A DNA stretch of 64,000 nt from Deinococcus hopiensis KR-140 (GTDB taxonomy: Bacteria > Deinococcota > Deinococci > Deinococcales > Deinococcaceae), in assembly GCF_900176165.1 (NCBI RefSeq), contig NZ_FWWU01000010.1, positions 62,001-126,000 of the forward strand, written 5' to 3'. The notes under the pieces were generated by a model, which saw only the letters and a program-made list of their open reading frames with translations, was not told the origin of the DNA and did no database searches. Below are positions 28,974 through 38,075 of this stretch, piece after piece (position 1 is the first letter of the stretch; every line of letters starts with the position of its first letter). The position numbers and the translations under genes are program-made.

Positions 28974-29980
28974 GTGGCTGAAGGTCAGGCCCTGCTGGCC
29001 AGCCTGCTGCTCCACGAGGCGAAGACCAACAGCTACAAGTTCGCCCTGATCCACGCCCTGAACGACTTGGCCCTGGAGTATCTGCTGGAGGCGACGGGGA
29101 ACGTGGCGGTGCCTCTGCGCCGGGTGGCGCAACGGTGGCTGGTGTTCTCCAGGGGCCTTGTCGGCGGCTCGCCCGTGTACCAGGGTGCCAGGGCACAGCG
29201 GGACGGCACAGTACGGCAAGACGTCAGCTTTCGCGCCGAACTGACCCGGCTGCGTGAAGCGTGGGACGCGCTGCCCTACACCCGGCCGGACGCGGCGGGA
29301 GGCGTCCTGCCTGCTGGCGGCTGACCGGGCAGAAAGGGAGCAGCTTCCCGCTGGCCTGCAGGTCCAGACGGCGCAGACGCTGACCGCCATCTCCCATGCG
29401 GTATGCCGGCGGTGGCGGTCAGCACCGAATCTTCGGTCCACTTGCGCCAGCGGCCACCCTCAGGGGCGTGCCCCTGCCGTGAACACAGCCGGACGAGACC
29501 GCGTTCCTGGTTCCCGCTTCCTTATGGCGGACGCTGCAGGACATGTCCCTGTGGGTCGAGGCGCTGTGCATGCACGAATGGAGCCTGTTCGTCGAGCGTG
29601 CATCGCGCGACGCTCCTGTCCTCCGGGGAGACATCTCCGCGCGCCTGAGTGCTTCACCGGAGACCCGCACGCCCCTCACCTGGGAACGCCATCAGATCCG
29701 GCTCCTGATGCTGGAGGGGCAGTCCTTCGCCTACCGGAGGCTTTTGATCTCGGCCACATCATCCCGGTCTCGGTGCACCCGGTTTAGGAGCTGTTGAACC
29801 TGGTGCCCAGCGACCCCGCGCACAACATGCACGTCATGCGCGCACGCATTCCAGAGCAGGCGCGGTTCAGCGAAGCTGCGCCGAGACTGACCGAGATTTA
29901 CGCTGCCTACGGGCGCTGGCCTGCCACTCAGCCTGTACTTGCCATTGATGTCGCCCACCGCTTTGGCCCTGTCCCCCCTT
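28974..29980 (+). pseudogene. HNH endonuclease-type gene, broken
   Basis: The first frame (GTG 28974) encodes LLHEAKTNSYKFALIHALND and WLVFSRGL, matching the N-terminal YKFAL pattern of a group of HNH proteins. After frameshifts come SLWVEALCMHEWSLFVERAS and WERHQIRLLMLEGQSF. The HNH part FDLGHIIPVSVHPV follows, then an in-frame TAG and ELLNLVPSDPAHN. The family includes restriction-like nucleases. An intact enzyme cannot be made. It borders the AT-rich island. Confidence 0.6.
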
Positions 29981-29984
29981 GGGC

Positions 29985-30470
29985 TGACCCAGGCAATCAC
30001 CCGGCTGAGCGAGGCCGTAGCGCAGTCCCGGAATGTGCCCCGGTACTGAGGCCGAGGCGCTTGAGTCCAAGCAGGTCTTCGCGTAAGGGAGGGGGCCTGC
30101 TGCCGCTTCGCCTCTCAACTCCAGGGCAGCTCCGCCCTGGTTCCCGACGTGTCCGGGTGGAGGACCCACACACTGCAATTTGCCCTGACAGGGCCGCCCT
30201 GCTCTGGGATACAGGTCAGGCAAGCCGTACCAGGATGCGTAAGATGGTGCATGCTCCAGCTGGTGCGGCAGCGGGAACGCACGGCTGACCGGCAGATCCA
30301 CCGCTGTGAGAAGCGTACCCCTGACGAACCGTCCCCACGACTGCAGGGAACCCGCTGGTGGCCAGGACCTCTGGCGGGGCACAGCGGTCCCCTGGGGAAA
30401 ACGCCTTAACTGCCGGGGGGGGCTGCGTCACATTCCCTGCTCACGCCCCATCAGCTGCCTCGGGTAACCA
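29985..30470. other. No gene recognised
   Basis: Several overlapping frames without motifs between the HNH relic and the secreted protein. The upstream region of the latter ends in GGTAACCATAGGGGG before its ATG. Confidence 0.4.
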
Positions 30471-30477
30471 TAGGGGG

Positions 30478-31752
30478 ATGCAACGCTTTCTTCTCCTTGC
30501 TGCCCTGCTGACGGGCGCCGCCAGCGCCACCGACCTGCGCATCTACCCGAGCTTCACGGAGGTCCGGGACACGGTGCGCGCGCAGAGCACGACGCTGAAC
30601 ATCCCCCTGCCGGAGAGCGTGTGGAATGGCCTGATTCCCGGCACGCTCGACCTCGACGGCCTCAACTTCTCGCAGGTCACCCAGACCAGCGGCGCAAGCT
30701 GGCTCGCTGGCCTGGAGGGCAAGACCGTCACGCTCGAGGAGCCGGGCCGCGGGGCCCAGGTGGTGACGCTCGTGCGCGCCCGCGACCTGCTGGTGCGCGA
30801 CGCCCAGGGGCAGTACCGCACGGCGCGTTTCGAAGACCTGCGCTTCTCCGGGGCGCCGCCGGTGGGCGCGCAACTGCCCGCCCAGACGCTGACCTACACC
30901 CTGACGCAGCCGGGAAGCGGCACCCTGTCGTACCTCACACGGGCTGTGACGTGGTCTGCGCGCTACACCCTCAGGGCCAGCGCCGCGGGCGCACGTCTCG
31001 ACGCCCTGGCCGACATCCGCAACGGCACCGAGCTGCCCTACGACGTCAAAGCCACCGAGCTCTACGCGGGTGAGGTGAACCTGTCCGGCAACCCCGTGAT
31101 GTACCGCGAGTCTGTGCAGGCCGCCCCTGCGTCCGCGCGGGCGCCCAGTGCCCCCAGGATCGGGGCCGAAGGCGAACTTGGAGGCCTTTACCGCTACGCC
31201 CTGAGCTCCGCCTTTACGCTGCCTGCCAGCAGCACCGTGACCCTCCCCTTCATCAGACCGAAGCTGACGGGCTTCGAGCGGTACGCCGGGCTGAGCACTG
31301 GCTTTTCCACCCAGTCGAGCGAAGGCGTCATGAGCCGCAACTACCGCCTCAAGGCTGGGGAACGCCTCCCCGCCGGGCCCCTGACGGTCCGCGAAGACGG
31401 CCGCGTGGTTGGGCAGACCGTCATTTCCGACACCGCGGCTGGCGCGCAGGTTGGCCTCAGCCTGGGGGCAGATCCGGACGTCCGCTACCGCCGCACCGTG
31501 CAGCAGCTCAGCGCGTCGAAGAACGCCAGGGGCGACGTGACGAAAGTGACCTACCGCGTGACCTACACCTTCGAGAGCGGCCGGGAACGGGCGGTGCGCG
31601 CCGAGGTTCGCGAGTGGATCGGCGGCCCGCGCGTTACCATCGACACGCTGCCCGCGCGCCAGGAGCAGGCGACTGCGGAACTCCGCGCCGACATTCCGGC
31701 CGGCGGCAAGGTCAGCAAGAGCTTTACCGTGGTGATCGATCAGGCGAGCTGA
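30478..31752 (+). CDS. Secreted DUF4139-like protein
   Basis: A 424-residue exported protein. Residues 1-17 form a signal peptide (MQRFLLLAALLTGAASA). The rest is mostly beta strand, with features of DUF4139/mucoidy-inhibitor-like proteins: SYLTRAVTWSARYTLRASAA, LDALADIRNGTELPYDVKAT, LYAGEV, and a C-terminal GGKVSKSFTVVI. ATG 30478 opens straight into the signal peptide. A weak -10-like AACCAT lies six bases before the start. A hairpin terminator follows the stop. Role probably at the envelope; unknown. Confidence 0.75.
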   Translation: MQRFLLLAALLTGAASATDLRIYPSFTEVRDTVRAQSTTLNIPLPESVWNGLIPGTLDLDGLNFSQVTQTSGASWLAGLEGKTVTLEEPGRGAQVVTLVRARDLLVRDAQGQYRTARFEDLRFSGAPPVGAQLPAQTLTYTLTQPGSGTLSYLTRAVTWSARYTLRASAAGARLDALADIRNGTELPYDVKATELYAGEVNLSGNPVMYRESVQAAPASARAPSAPRIGAEGELGGLYRYALSSAFTLPASSTVTLPFIRPKLTGFERYAGLSTGFSTQSSEGVMSRNYRLKAGERLPAGPLTVREDGRVVGQTVISDTAAGAQVGLSLGADPDVRYRRTVQQLSASKNARGDVTKVTYRVTYTFESGRERAVRAEVREWIGGPRVTIDTLPARQEQATAELRADIPAGGKVSKSFTVVIDQAS

Positions 31753-31784
31753 GAACGGAGTTCAGCGTTCAAGCTTGAGCGCAA

Positions 31785-31805
31785 GGGGAGACCTGAAGTC
31801 TCCCC
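31785..31805 (+). terminator. Hairpin terminator
   Basis: GGGGAGA-CCTGAAG-TCTCCCC followed by CTTTCTCC, 32 bp after the stop of the secreted protein at 30478. Confidence 0.6.
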
Positions 31806-32239
31806 CTTTCTCCTGTGCGGCACCAGCGTCCTGAAATGCCGCTGTGCCAGCGCGTAGATTCGCAGCTCGGTATGGAGAGCCGAGCGTGCCTGGGCTGGAG
31901 CGTGGCGAGAGACCAACGCAAAGGCGTCCCCTCGACCGCAGACGCCGCGTCTCCAACGCCAGACCACTGGGCCAGAGCCGTGAGACGGCCAGCATGACGT
32001 GACGCCGGTGCAGGGCGCGCATCGCCTCGGGGTCTCCAGCCGCGCGCAGCCAGCAATTCGGCGTCGCTCTGCACGCCCCGAGGCGCGCTTCTGGGATTCG
32101 GGTCACGCGCCGCCCTGACGCTGCTTTTCCTGCGCGGGCGGTCATCTCGGGCACCTGCACCTCGCACACCTGGCCACTGCGCTTGACGACGTCGCTTCCG
32201 CGCCTGGGCCGGTCTTCCCTCGGGCCCAGGTGGCCTGGG
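31806..32239. other. No gene recognised
   Basis: Open frames on the minus strand (to 32169) contain no known motif. Probably decayed. Confidence 0.35.
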
Positions 32240-32582
32240 TGACCATCACCCGCTTTCCAGCGACCGCTATGCTGCCCGGAAGCCCGAACGGTCCGCGGCG
32301 TCCACCGCGCTCCCCGCCCTGGCTGAGCACCTGCAGCACGTTACCGAAGCGCTCGCTGAGGCGACCACGCCCGCAGACGCCACGCCCGCAGACGTCTTTA
32401 GAATCGTACTCCAGCCCGCTCTGGCAGCGCTGGACGCTGCTGCGGACATGGTCTTGCTGATCAGCGCTTTGGGCGACCTGGAGACCGCTGCGGCCCACGC
32501 CCACGAGGACGGCACGCAGATGATCTGGCAGGACAGCCCCCCGGGGTGTGGGTGTTCAGCACGGATGAGGGGTCTACGGTAA
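32240..32582 (+). pseudogene. GAF-domain sensor fragment
   Basis: Reads PALAEHLQHVTEALAEATTP, VFRIVLQPALAALDAAADMV, LLISALGDLETAAAHAHEDG and QMIWQDSP, the start of a GAF domain as found in Deinococcus sensor kinases and phosphatases. It lacks an upstream start and is cut off at 32582, overlapping the convergent DinB stop. Remnant only. Confidence 0.5.
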
Positions 32583-33062
32583 GACGAGATCCGTGTCGCC
32601 GCCTGCTGGCAGTGGGTGCCCAAGTATGCGCCCAAGGGCCAGGAGTTGACCTTTGTGGTGAAACTCATGGGTGATGGGATGCATGATCAACCACCGCTGC
32701 GTCACCTGCAAGCGGTCGCGCCCTGGCCGGATAAGTTCAAAGACCTCATCAGGTTGGATGAAGCTGGCGCACGCCTGCTCAACGACGCGGTCGACTTCTC
32801 TGAACGCGGCCCGCATCGCCTGCGCATCTTGCGGGCCTGGAACCTCGAACGCGCCCTCGTACTGTTCCAGGCGCAGACCGTAGTGTCCAACCCACGACAG
32901 ATAGCAGTCCGCCACATGCGCCTGGATATTGCGGATGCTGCCATACGCGAAGTCCCGATGCTCGAAGGTGTACACCTCAGGCGGCAACGACTCCGCGTAC
33001 GCCAGAAGCACCTCACGGGTGCGCTTGGTCCAGCTGTAGAGCAGCGGCAACGAAGGGTCCAT
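32574..33062 (-). CDS. DinB/YfiT-family protein
   Basis: A 162-residue four-helix-bundle protein of the DinB superfamily, which includes metal-dependent thiol transferases and hydrolases. Metal-ligand histidines lie in NIQAHVADCY and ITHEFHHKGQLLAL, as expected. Start at 33062 (MDPSLPLLYSW), six bases after GATAAT, so the message may be leaderless. DinB paralogues are abundant in Deinococcus; a second is at 48472. Cytoplasmic; substrate unknown. Confidence 0.85.
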   Translation of the reverse strand: MDPSLPLLYSWTKRTREVLLAYAESLPPEVYTFEHRDFAYGSIRNIQAHVADCYLSWVGHYGLRLEQYEGAFEVPGPQDAQAMRAAFREVDRVVEQACASFIQPDEVFELIRPGRDRLQVTQRWLIMHPITHEFHHKGQLLALGRILGHPLPAGGDTDLVLP

Positions 33063-33190
33063 GCCGCGATTATCGGCCCCTGGGGTCACAACGACAAACA
33101 GCGGAACTGCGGGACCATCCTGAACTCGCTGACCTCAACCCAAAACACGCTGCACCGCAACCCCTCGGCCCGGGCGGGCACCGCCTGACC

Positions 33191-33425
33191 TCCACTTCAC
33201 CGCAGTGAGACCAAGGAGAACCCCTATGCGCGCGGCTGGGAAGGCCTGAACGGTCTGCGGAACCATACCGTCCCCGACCCCGGAACCGTCAGCCCGCACG
33301 ACGTGACCCTGCGGGTGTCCGCTCAGCTTTTCACGCGGGGGCGGGCGGACCCGTGGATTACGTTCCGCGGGAACGTGTTCTGGTGGGTTGACGGTCCCCG
33401 CAGGGAAACCGGCGTGGACGCGTAA
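33191..33425 (+). pseudogene. Gene fragment, unknown
   Basis: The frame PYARGWEGLNGLRNHTVPDP, then VSPHDVTLRVSAQLFTRGRA and TFRGNVFWWVDGPRRETG, ending at TAA 33425, reads as genuine protein but has no start. Probably the C-terminus of a lost gene. Confidence 0.35.
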
Positions 33426-33489
33426 GATCAGTTGTACGGCCTGATGCCCTGGCCCGGCACCTGAAAAAATATGCACTTCCCCAACGACT

Positions 33490-33790
33490 GTGACGCCCAG
33501 CTTCCCGGTACGCCTCCCGGCGGGGTTGGACAGCGCGCCGGGGCCGTCCGGAACTGCCGGGCCAGCTCCTGCAGGTAGGCGCGCCGTTCTGGCTCCTCCC
33601 GCTCCCGGTACGCAGGAGGCGTGCCGGTGCATCAGGTCCAGCGTCTTTCCCATGCCCTCCCTGTCGGTACGGGTTGCCCCGCGCCTCCAGCACGACGGTC
33701 TGCTTGCCGCACGCTGGTCCGGCGAGACCCTGACCGGTGTAGGGGAGGGTCTTGCCCGCCAGGGCGAAGGCGTCCGCTTCCCCAGCCTCC
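33490..33790 (-). pseudogene. Gene fragment in three frames, unknown
   Basis: Minus-strand pieces KTLPYTGQGLAGPACGKQTV and VLEARGNPYR, then MGKTLDLMHRHAS, then YREREEPERRAYLQELARQF align in order as one protein broken twice. Not recognised. Confidence 0.35.
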
Positions 33791-33869
33791 TCCTGGCGGC
33801 TCCTCAGAAATCTTGTCTTCGCTGCCCAATGATGTGTTGCCGACCCGCATTATTTCTTCTCTCAAGAAA

Positions 33870-33895
33870 CCCCCGCTCAGTGTCCTGAGCGGGGG
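33870..33895 (-). terminator. Terminator for the GH43 gene
   Basis: CCCCCGCTCAG (33870-33880) pairs perfectly with 33885-33895. On the minus strand it is followed by TTTCTTGAG. It lies 121 bp after the GH43 stop. Confidence 0.65.
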
Positions 33896-34015
33896 GATGA
33901 ACGCAGGGGAGCCATTCAGCATTGGCTTAGAGAAGAAGCACGCCGACATCCATAGGAAGGAGATACTCAGTTGGCCTCGGGTTGGGATGCGATTGCCTCC
34001 TGTAAGATCTGGGCT

Positions 34016-35899
34016 TTACTTCGGGAATTTCTCTTTGACGTTGTACACGCGAACGTAGTCGAAGCGCGCGGTGAAGTCCGGCCCGCCCATCGACACGAGG
34101 CCGATGCGGGCGTTGGCGTCAAGTTGGTGCGTCCAGGTGCTGCCGCGCGTCCAGGTCGTGCCGTTGCGGCTCGTGGAGGCCGTGTACAGCTCTTCGCCGT
34201 TCTCGGTCGTCCTGGCGATGCGCAGCCAGATCGCATCGGGCGCCGCCGCGCTGAGCACCGTGTTGCCGTACCTCGGAAAGCCCGGAGCCACAGGACCTTG
34301 CTCTTTGGCGAACTCAATCTGGCGCGTGTCCCAGATGCTCGCTTGCGTGAGCTTCACGAAATTGTCGTCGTTGCCGTATATGACGAGACCCGCTTGACGG
34401 AAGTTGAAGCAGCAGCCCGACCCTGGAAGATTAACGCTGAGCTTGACTTCGACGAGGTAGTCGCCTTGTGGAACCGGGCGGGTGAGCACGGAAGCGTTGT
34501 TGATGTCCCCGAACAGGTCGGCATTTTGGGTGTCGAAGCGCAGAACGCCGCCCTCGAGGCTGGCCGCGCTCGGCGCGGGCGGACGTATCCACGTCCAGGC
34601 GCCATCGAGCGTCGTACCGTTGAATTCGTCGCTGAACGCGGCGAGCAGCTTGCCAGGTTGCGCTACTTTCTCTTTCGGCGTGCGGTAGGCGCTGCGCTGA
34701 CCGGGTTGCGCTGCCGGAGCGGGCATGACTTCGTCGGACGCCCCGAGGCCGCCGCGCACGGTGGGCCAGCCGCTCTCCCAGTCGATCGGATCGAGCAGCG
34801 CTGGCCGCTTGTTCAGGCCGCCAGGCTGCGCGAGGTACGGATCGAAGCGGTCGATGGCGTGGTACACCGTCCAGTCTTGCCCGCTCGCGTCGGTGAAGAC
34901 CGCGTTGTGCCCAGGGCCCACCCAGCGGTTCCCGTTCATGCTCAACATGGGTGTCCCGCCCACGTAGGTGGCGCTGAGGTCCACGCCGTCACGGTCGAGG
35001 AAGGGGCCATCAGGGCTGCGCGAGCGGCCCACGAACACGCTGTAGCCCGTGAGGGGACCCCGGCAGCAGTCCGTGGCTGACGCAAACAGGTAGTACCAGC
35101 CGTCTTTTTGGAAGACGTTGCTGCCCTCGTACCGGTTGGCGCTGGCGATCTCTTTTTGCGTGGCTGGATCGGAGCGCAGGCCGTCCGCCGAGAGTTTGCG
35201 TACAGCGACGCCGCCGAAGTACGAGCCGTAGTAGATCCAGTTTTGCCCGGACGTGTCTTGAATAACGTCCGCGTCAAACACCCAGCGGCGGGCGTTCGGG
35301 TCCCCTACGGGAGGCCTCTGCGGCTCGACCACCGGGCCGCCGCTGTCCACCCAGGGTCCGGTGGGGGAATCACTTGTGGCCACACCGATGGCGCTGCCGC
35401 CCCTAACCGTGTCGCTCGCCGTGTAGTACAGGAAATACTTTCCGTTGAGGTACGCAACCTCCGGCGCCCACATGCCCGCGTCCGGCCAAACCCACGAGGG
35501 CCGCTGAGAGAAGGCGTCGCCGACGTACGTCCAATTCACGAGGTCTGTGGACTTCGCCATCGTAATGAGGCGGAAGTTGAAGTTGCCGTTCGCGTCGCGG
35601 TCGCCCGCGTTCAAAGGATCGGTCGTGCAGTACAGGTACCACTGGCGGTCGCCCGGTTGCTGCCCGCGCACAATGTCGGGATCGGCGCACGTGTCCACGG
35701 TGCCAAGCGGCCCCGCGTTAATCGTCAACTTGTTGCGGTACGTGCCCGGACGGCCTTCGCGAACGTTTTGCGCCTCGGTGGACGCGCCCGACAGGTTGAC
35801 TGTGGGCGGCGCTTGTTGACAACCCACAAGGACGGTGAGAAGAGCTGCGAATCCGCCGGCCGGTAAACGACGACGGAGTGTAGGAACAATACCCTTCAT
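34016..35899 (-). CDS. Glycoside hydrolase family 43 lipoprotein
   Basis: A 627-residue secreted lipoprotein predicted to cut arabinan- or xylan-type polysaccharides. The N-terminus has a lipobox (LLTVLVGC, Cys about 27). Residues about 65-400 form a five-bladed GH43 propeller. Candidate catalytic residues are Asp in CADPDIVRG, Asp in WVFDADVIQD and Glu in NRYEGSNVFQKD, with GPGHNAVF and TVYHAID also typical. Residues about 430-620 are a beta-sandwich domain (FSDEFNGTTLDGAWTW, SGCCFNFRQAGLVIYGNDDN) like DUF1349/concanavalin folds. Start supported by GGAGG eight bases upstream. It stands alone with its own terminator. Confidence 0.9.
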   Translation of the reverse strand: MKGIVPTLRRRLPAGGFAALLTVLVGCQQAPPTVNLSGASTEAQNVREGRPGTYRNKLTINAGPLGTVDTCADPDIVRGQQPGDRQWYLYCTTDPLNAGDRDANGNFNFRLITMAKSTDLVNWTYVGDAFSQRPSWVWPDAGMWAPEVAYLNGKYFLYYTASDTVRGGSAIGVATSDSPTGPWVDSGGPVVEPQRPPVGDPNARRWVFDADVIQDTSGQNWIYYGSYFGGVAVRKLSADGLRSDPATQKEIASANRYEGSNVFQKDGWYYLFASATDCCRGPLTGYSVFVGRSRSPDGPFLDRDGVDLSATYVGGTPMLSMNGNRWVGPGHNAVFTDASGQDWTVYHAIDRFDPYLAQPGGLNKRPALLDPIDWESGWPTVRGGLGASDEVMPAPAAQPGQRSAYRTPKEKVAQPGKLLAAFSDEFNGTTLDGAWTWIRPPAPSAASLEGGVLRFDTQNADLFGDINNASVLTRPVPQGDYLVEVKLSVNLPGSGCCFNFRQAGLVIYGNDDNFVKLTQASIWDTRQIEFAKEQGPVAPGFPRYGNTVLSAAAPDAIWLRIARTTENGEELYTASTSRNGTTWTRGSTWTHQLDANARIGLVSMGGPDFTARFDYVRVYNVKEKFPK

Positions 35900-35994
35900 G
35901 TCTTCCTCCCTACGGCTGGAGCCAAAGCGAACCCGTGCACCGACGCTGCGTAGCGCGCGTGCATTGAAAGTATTGAACTCTGCAGTGCCCTCAC

Positions 35995-36020
35995 ATTAGC
36001 ATAATTTTGCTTAAGTTGTT
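35995..36020 (-). promoter_or_regulatory. Possible promoter/operator of the GH43 gene
   Basis: On the minus strand TTAAGCAAAATTATGCTAA is an imperfect inverted repeat in an AT-rich patch about 100 bp upstream of the start, with TTGAAA further up. It could be a sugar-responsive repressor site. Weak. Confidence 0.3.
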
Positions 36021-36024
36021 ACTT

Positions 36025-36260
36025 TCAACAATCTTCGTCACTAATGCAGTCTTTGAGACTGGCATGCACCCGGAGCGCTCCCAGCGGGCGCTGAGGCGTG
36101 CGAGGTCGGGAGCCCTGAATGTGAAGAGGGCGGCGGGAAGCTGATCGCGAGCGGCCTTGAGGCCTTCGGCGGCCAGTTCGTCGGCGGTGGCGAGGTGGGG
36201 TGGGTTTGTCCGTAGGTCGCGATGTTCCGCTGCCCATACGGGTTGCTCCCACCAGGCCCG
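36025..36260 (-). pseudogene. Plasmid-type hypothetical gene, copy 2
   Basis: Contains HLATADELAAEGLKAARDQL then PAALFTFRAPDLARLSARWE, paralogous to 24075-24480. The N-terminal residues (QRNIATYGQTHP) are in another frame, as in copy 1. Confidence 0.45.
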
Positions 36261-36289
36261 CTGAAGCGGGCCGGCGCGGGATTATGGGT

Positions 36290-36549
36290 TCAGGTTGGCG
36301 ACTGAATTGGGAGAGGGCCGGAATACCCAAAAGCACGCGCTGCACGGCGGTCGGCGTCCACGATCTCCGTTCCCGAATTCATCGGGGAAACGTACAGGAC
36401 GTCCTCGCGCAACGCCATTCTCAGATGGCCCTCTGGAACCGTCCAGAGCGTCAATGGCCGCCTGGCCAGCGCGGATCGTCCGGTGAGGTCACCCAGGCGT
36501 CCACAGACCCCGCCTTGATCCACTGAATGTCGTTCGCGTCCGCCATCTC
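36290..36549 (-). pseudogene. Partner gene of copy 2, frameshifted
   Basis: Starts MADANDIQWIKAGSVDAWVT and SPDDPRWPG, then shifts frame to PLTLWTVPEGHLRMALREDV and LYVSPM. It parallels the intact-looking partner at 24301-24762. Confidence 0.5.
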
Positions 36550-36553
36550 GCCC

Positions 36554-37015
36554 TCAGTCTGCCGTGGTGGACCGGAAAACGGTCTTACGAAGCAGGTTTC
36601 CACTCATCCCTGTGTCATCGACGAGGAACGGCGGGCTGGCCAGGATCATTCCTGAGTCCCCGCTTGTTGCCTGGGGCTCCACGACTTCCTCCACGTCCAC
36701 GGGCTTCAGGCGCTGCTCGCCGAAGACCTCGGTTTCTGGCCTGCCGTCCTTGAGAAATTCAGCGCTGATGCGCACGCCGGCGTACAGGTGGATGTGCTTC
36801 GCGGCCGCCACGCCCTCCATGCCCGTGTGGACGTCGCGGTACCGCTTGCCGAGCGTGAATACCTTCCAGTTGTGAAAGGGGTCCTCCTCCCGAGGGACGG
36901 AAACAGGGTTCCGAACATGGTCACCGGGTGCGATTTGGCCCGCTTCTCCCTTCTTCGGGTCATTACGTGCTGATCTGGAGCTGAAAGTTGCGCCCCCGGA
37001 CTGGGCCGCGCCTGG
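36554..37015 (-). CDS. Hypothetical protein, 5' end truncated
   Basis: The frame is protein-like from about residue 60 to the end (ISAEFLKDGRPETEVFGEQR, LKPVDVEEVVEPQATSGDSG, LVDDTGMSGNLLRKTVF). Upstream the frame runs antisense through a response-regulator fragment, so the natural start is missing. Not recognised. Confidence 0.4.
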   Translation of the reverse strand, partial: PGAAQSGGATFSSRSARNDPKKGEAGQIAPGDHVRNPVSVPREEDPFHNWKVFTLGKRYRDVHTGMEGVAAAKHIHLYAGVRISAEFLKDGRPETEVFGEQRLKPVDVEEVVEPQATSGDSGMILASPPFLVDDTGMSGNLLRKTVFRSTTAD

Positions 37016-37027
37016 GGCGCGTGCAGC

Positions 37028-37342
37028 GGCAAGGAGCATAGCGTTGAGGCGCTGGAGCGCTTCCAAGCTGGTGCGTCCCCAGACCTCATCCTGATGGACA
37101 TGAATGTGCCGCGCCTCTCCGGACTTGAAGTCTTGCCGTCCCTTGGCGAGAAGCTTTCCGACTTGCGGGTGGTGTGGAGTGCGGGATGGCAAGCGAACGA
37201 CGCGGCGCTGATCCTGGCGGCAGGCGCAAGCGCCTACCTGCTCAGGCCCTCGTCCTACGACGACTTGGTCAAGCTGCTGAAGCCGCTTTTGTATTCCGCA
37301 TGGCCTGCGAGGAAAAGTCCTACGCGCCCTGAGGAGTTCTGA
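37028..37342 (+). pseudogene. Response-regulator receiver domain, N-terminus missing
   Basis: Reads HSVEALERFQAGASPDLILM then DMNVPRLSGLEVL, VVWSAGWQANDAALILAAGA and SAYLLRPSSYDDLVKLLKPL. This is the CheY-type receiver from the second helix onward, including the phosphoacceptor Asp in LILMDMNVPRL and the switch region SAG; the usual Lys is Arg in LLRPSS. The first 40 or so residues with the acidic pair are gone. It abuts the truncated gene at 36554. Confidence 0.65.
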
Positions 37343-37409
37343 TCGAAGTCGAACAGGCGAGGCCGGCCGCTCGGTCCCCCGGACCAGGAAAAGACGTTAG
37401 GGTGGTGTC

Positions 37410-37658
37410 ATGAAACGGGAGCAGCAACGCCGTGAGCTCTGGGAAGCCTTGCGGCAACTTCAGTGCGAGATGACGGTCCTGCCCCTCTCGAAACTTCGGG
37501 TGAATGGGAGATACGTCGAAACAATCGAAATCCACCGTGGAGGCGAGCGCATTGCGAGTGGCAGGGGGTATTCGACGAAGATGGCGTTGGGTATGGCCCT
37601 GAAGGAAGCGGGGGAAGCCCTGAAGGCGCAGGGATTTGCCATGCCTGAGCCCTTCTGA
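37410..37658 (+). CDS. Small dsRBD-like protein
   Basis: 82 residues. The order helix (QQRRELWEALRQLQCEM), strands (GRYVETIEIHRGGERIASG) and helix (STKMALGMALKEAGEALKAQ) follows the alpha-beta-beta-alpha pattern of double-stranded RNA-binding domains. The C-terminal GRGYSTKMALGMALKEAGEAL resembles the canonical G-x-G-x-SKKxAKxxAAxxAL segment, with Lys retained after the Ser-Thr. AGGGTGG precedes the ATG. RNA binding is an inference from motif shape; the usual first-strand contacts are not obvious. Could be an unrelated small conserved protein. Confidence 0.6.
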   Translation: MKREQQRRELWEALRQLQCEMTVLPLSKLRVNGRYVETIEIHRGGERIASGRGYSTKMALGMALKEAGEALKAQGFAMPEPF

Positions 37659-37949
37659 GGAAGCCCTGACGTTCAGGGAGGCCCCTTTCCGGAGCGGGAG
37701 CCGCGCCTTTCGGTTGAAGCGCCCCCAGACCCCTGCCGAGTTCGGGGGCCTGTTCTCGCACGCAGGGCGCGTACCTGGGTGGAAGCTCCGTACCGCTCTC
37801 ACGGGTCAGACCCGATCGCCCAAGTCCTGCCGGGGGCGTCCGAGGGGAGGGCTGGAACCGAAGTCGGCCGCACGCAGGCACCCAGGCAGGTGACGGTGAG
37901 AAGAAGCGGAACAACGCGGACTGTCCTTGTGCGGAAGCCAACCACCTTA

Positions 37950-38075
37950 GAGCATTGGGGAGAATTGCGCCGTGAGGGGAAGGGCAGCCCTCACGGCTTC
38001 CCATTCTCTCCAACGCCCATTCAGCTTCGCCCGCTGGGTTCGGTCAAAAAGAAGTCCTCACTTTGACAACTGCTC
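37950..38075 (+). repeat. MITE family R1, copy 4, in a stop codon
   Basis: 126 bp with ends GAGCATTGG and ...CAACTGCTC, and TA at 37948-37949 and 38076-38077. The right TA plus the last MITE base form the TAG stop of the convergent GGDEF/HD-GYP gene. Without the insertion the stop would be TAA. Confidence 0.8.

Noticed and set aside
34016..35080. Plus-strand frame of 369 residues
   Set aside because: Antisense to the GH43 gene, which has full motifs, lipobox and ribosome binding site.
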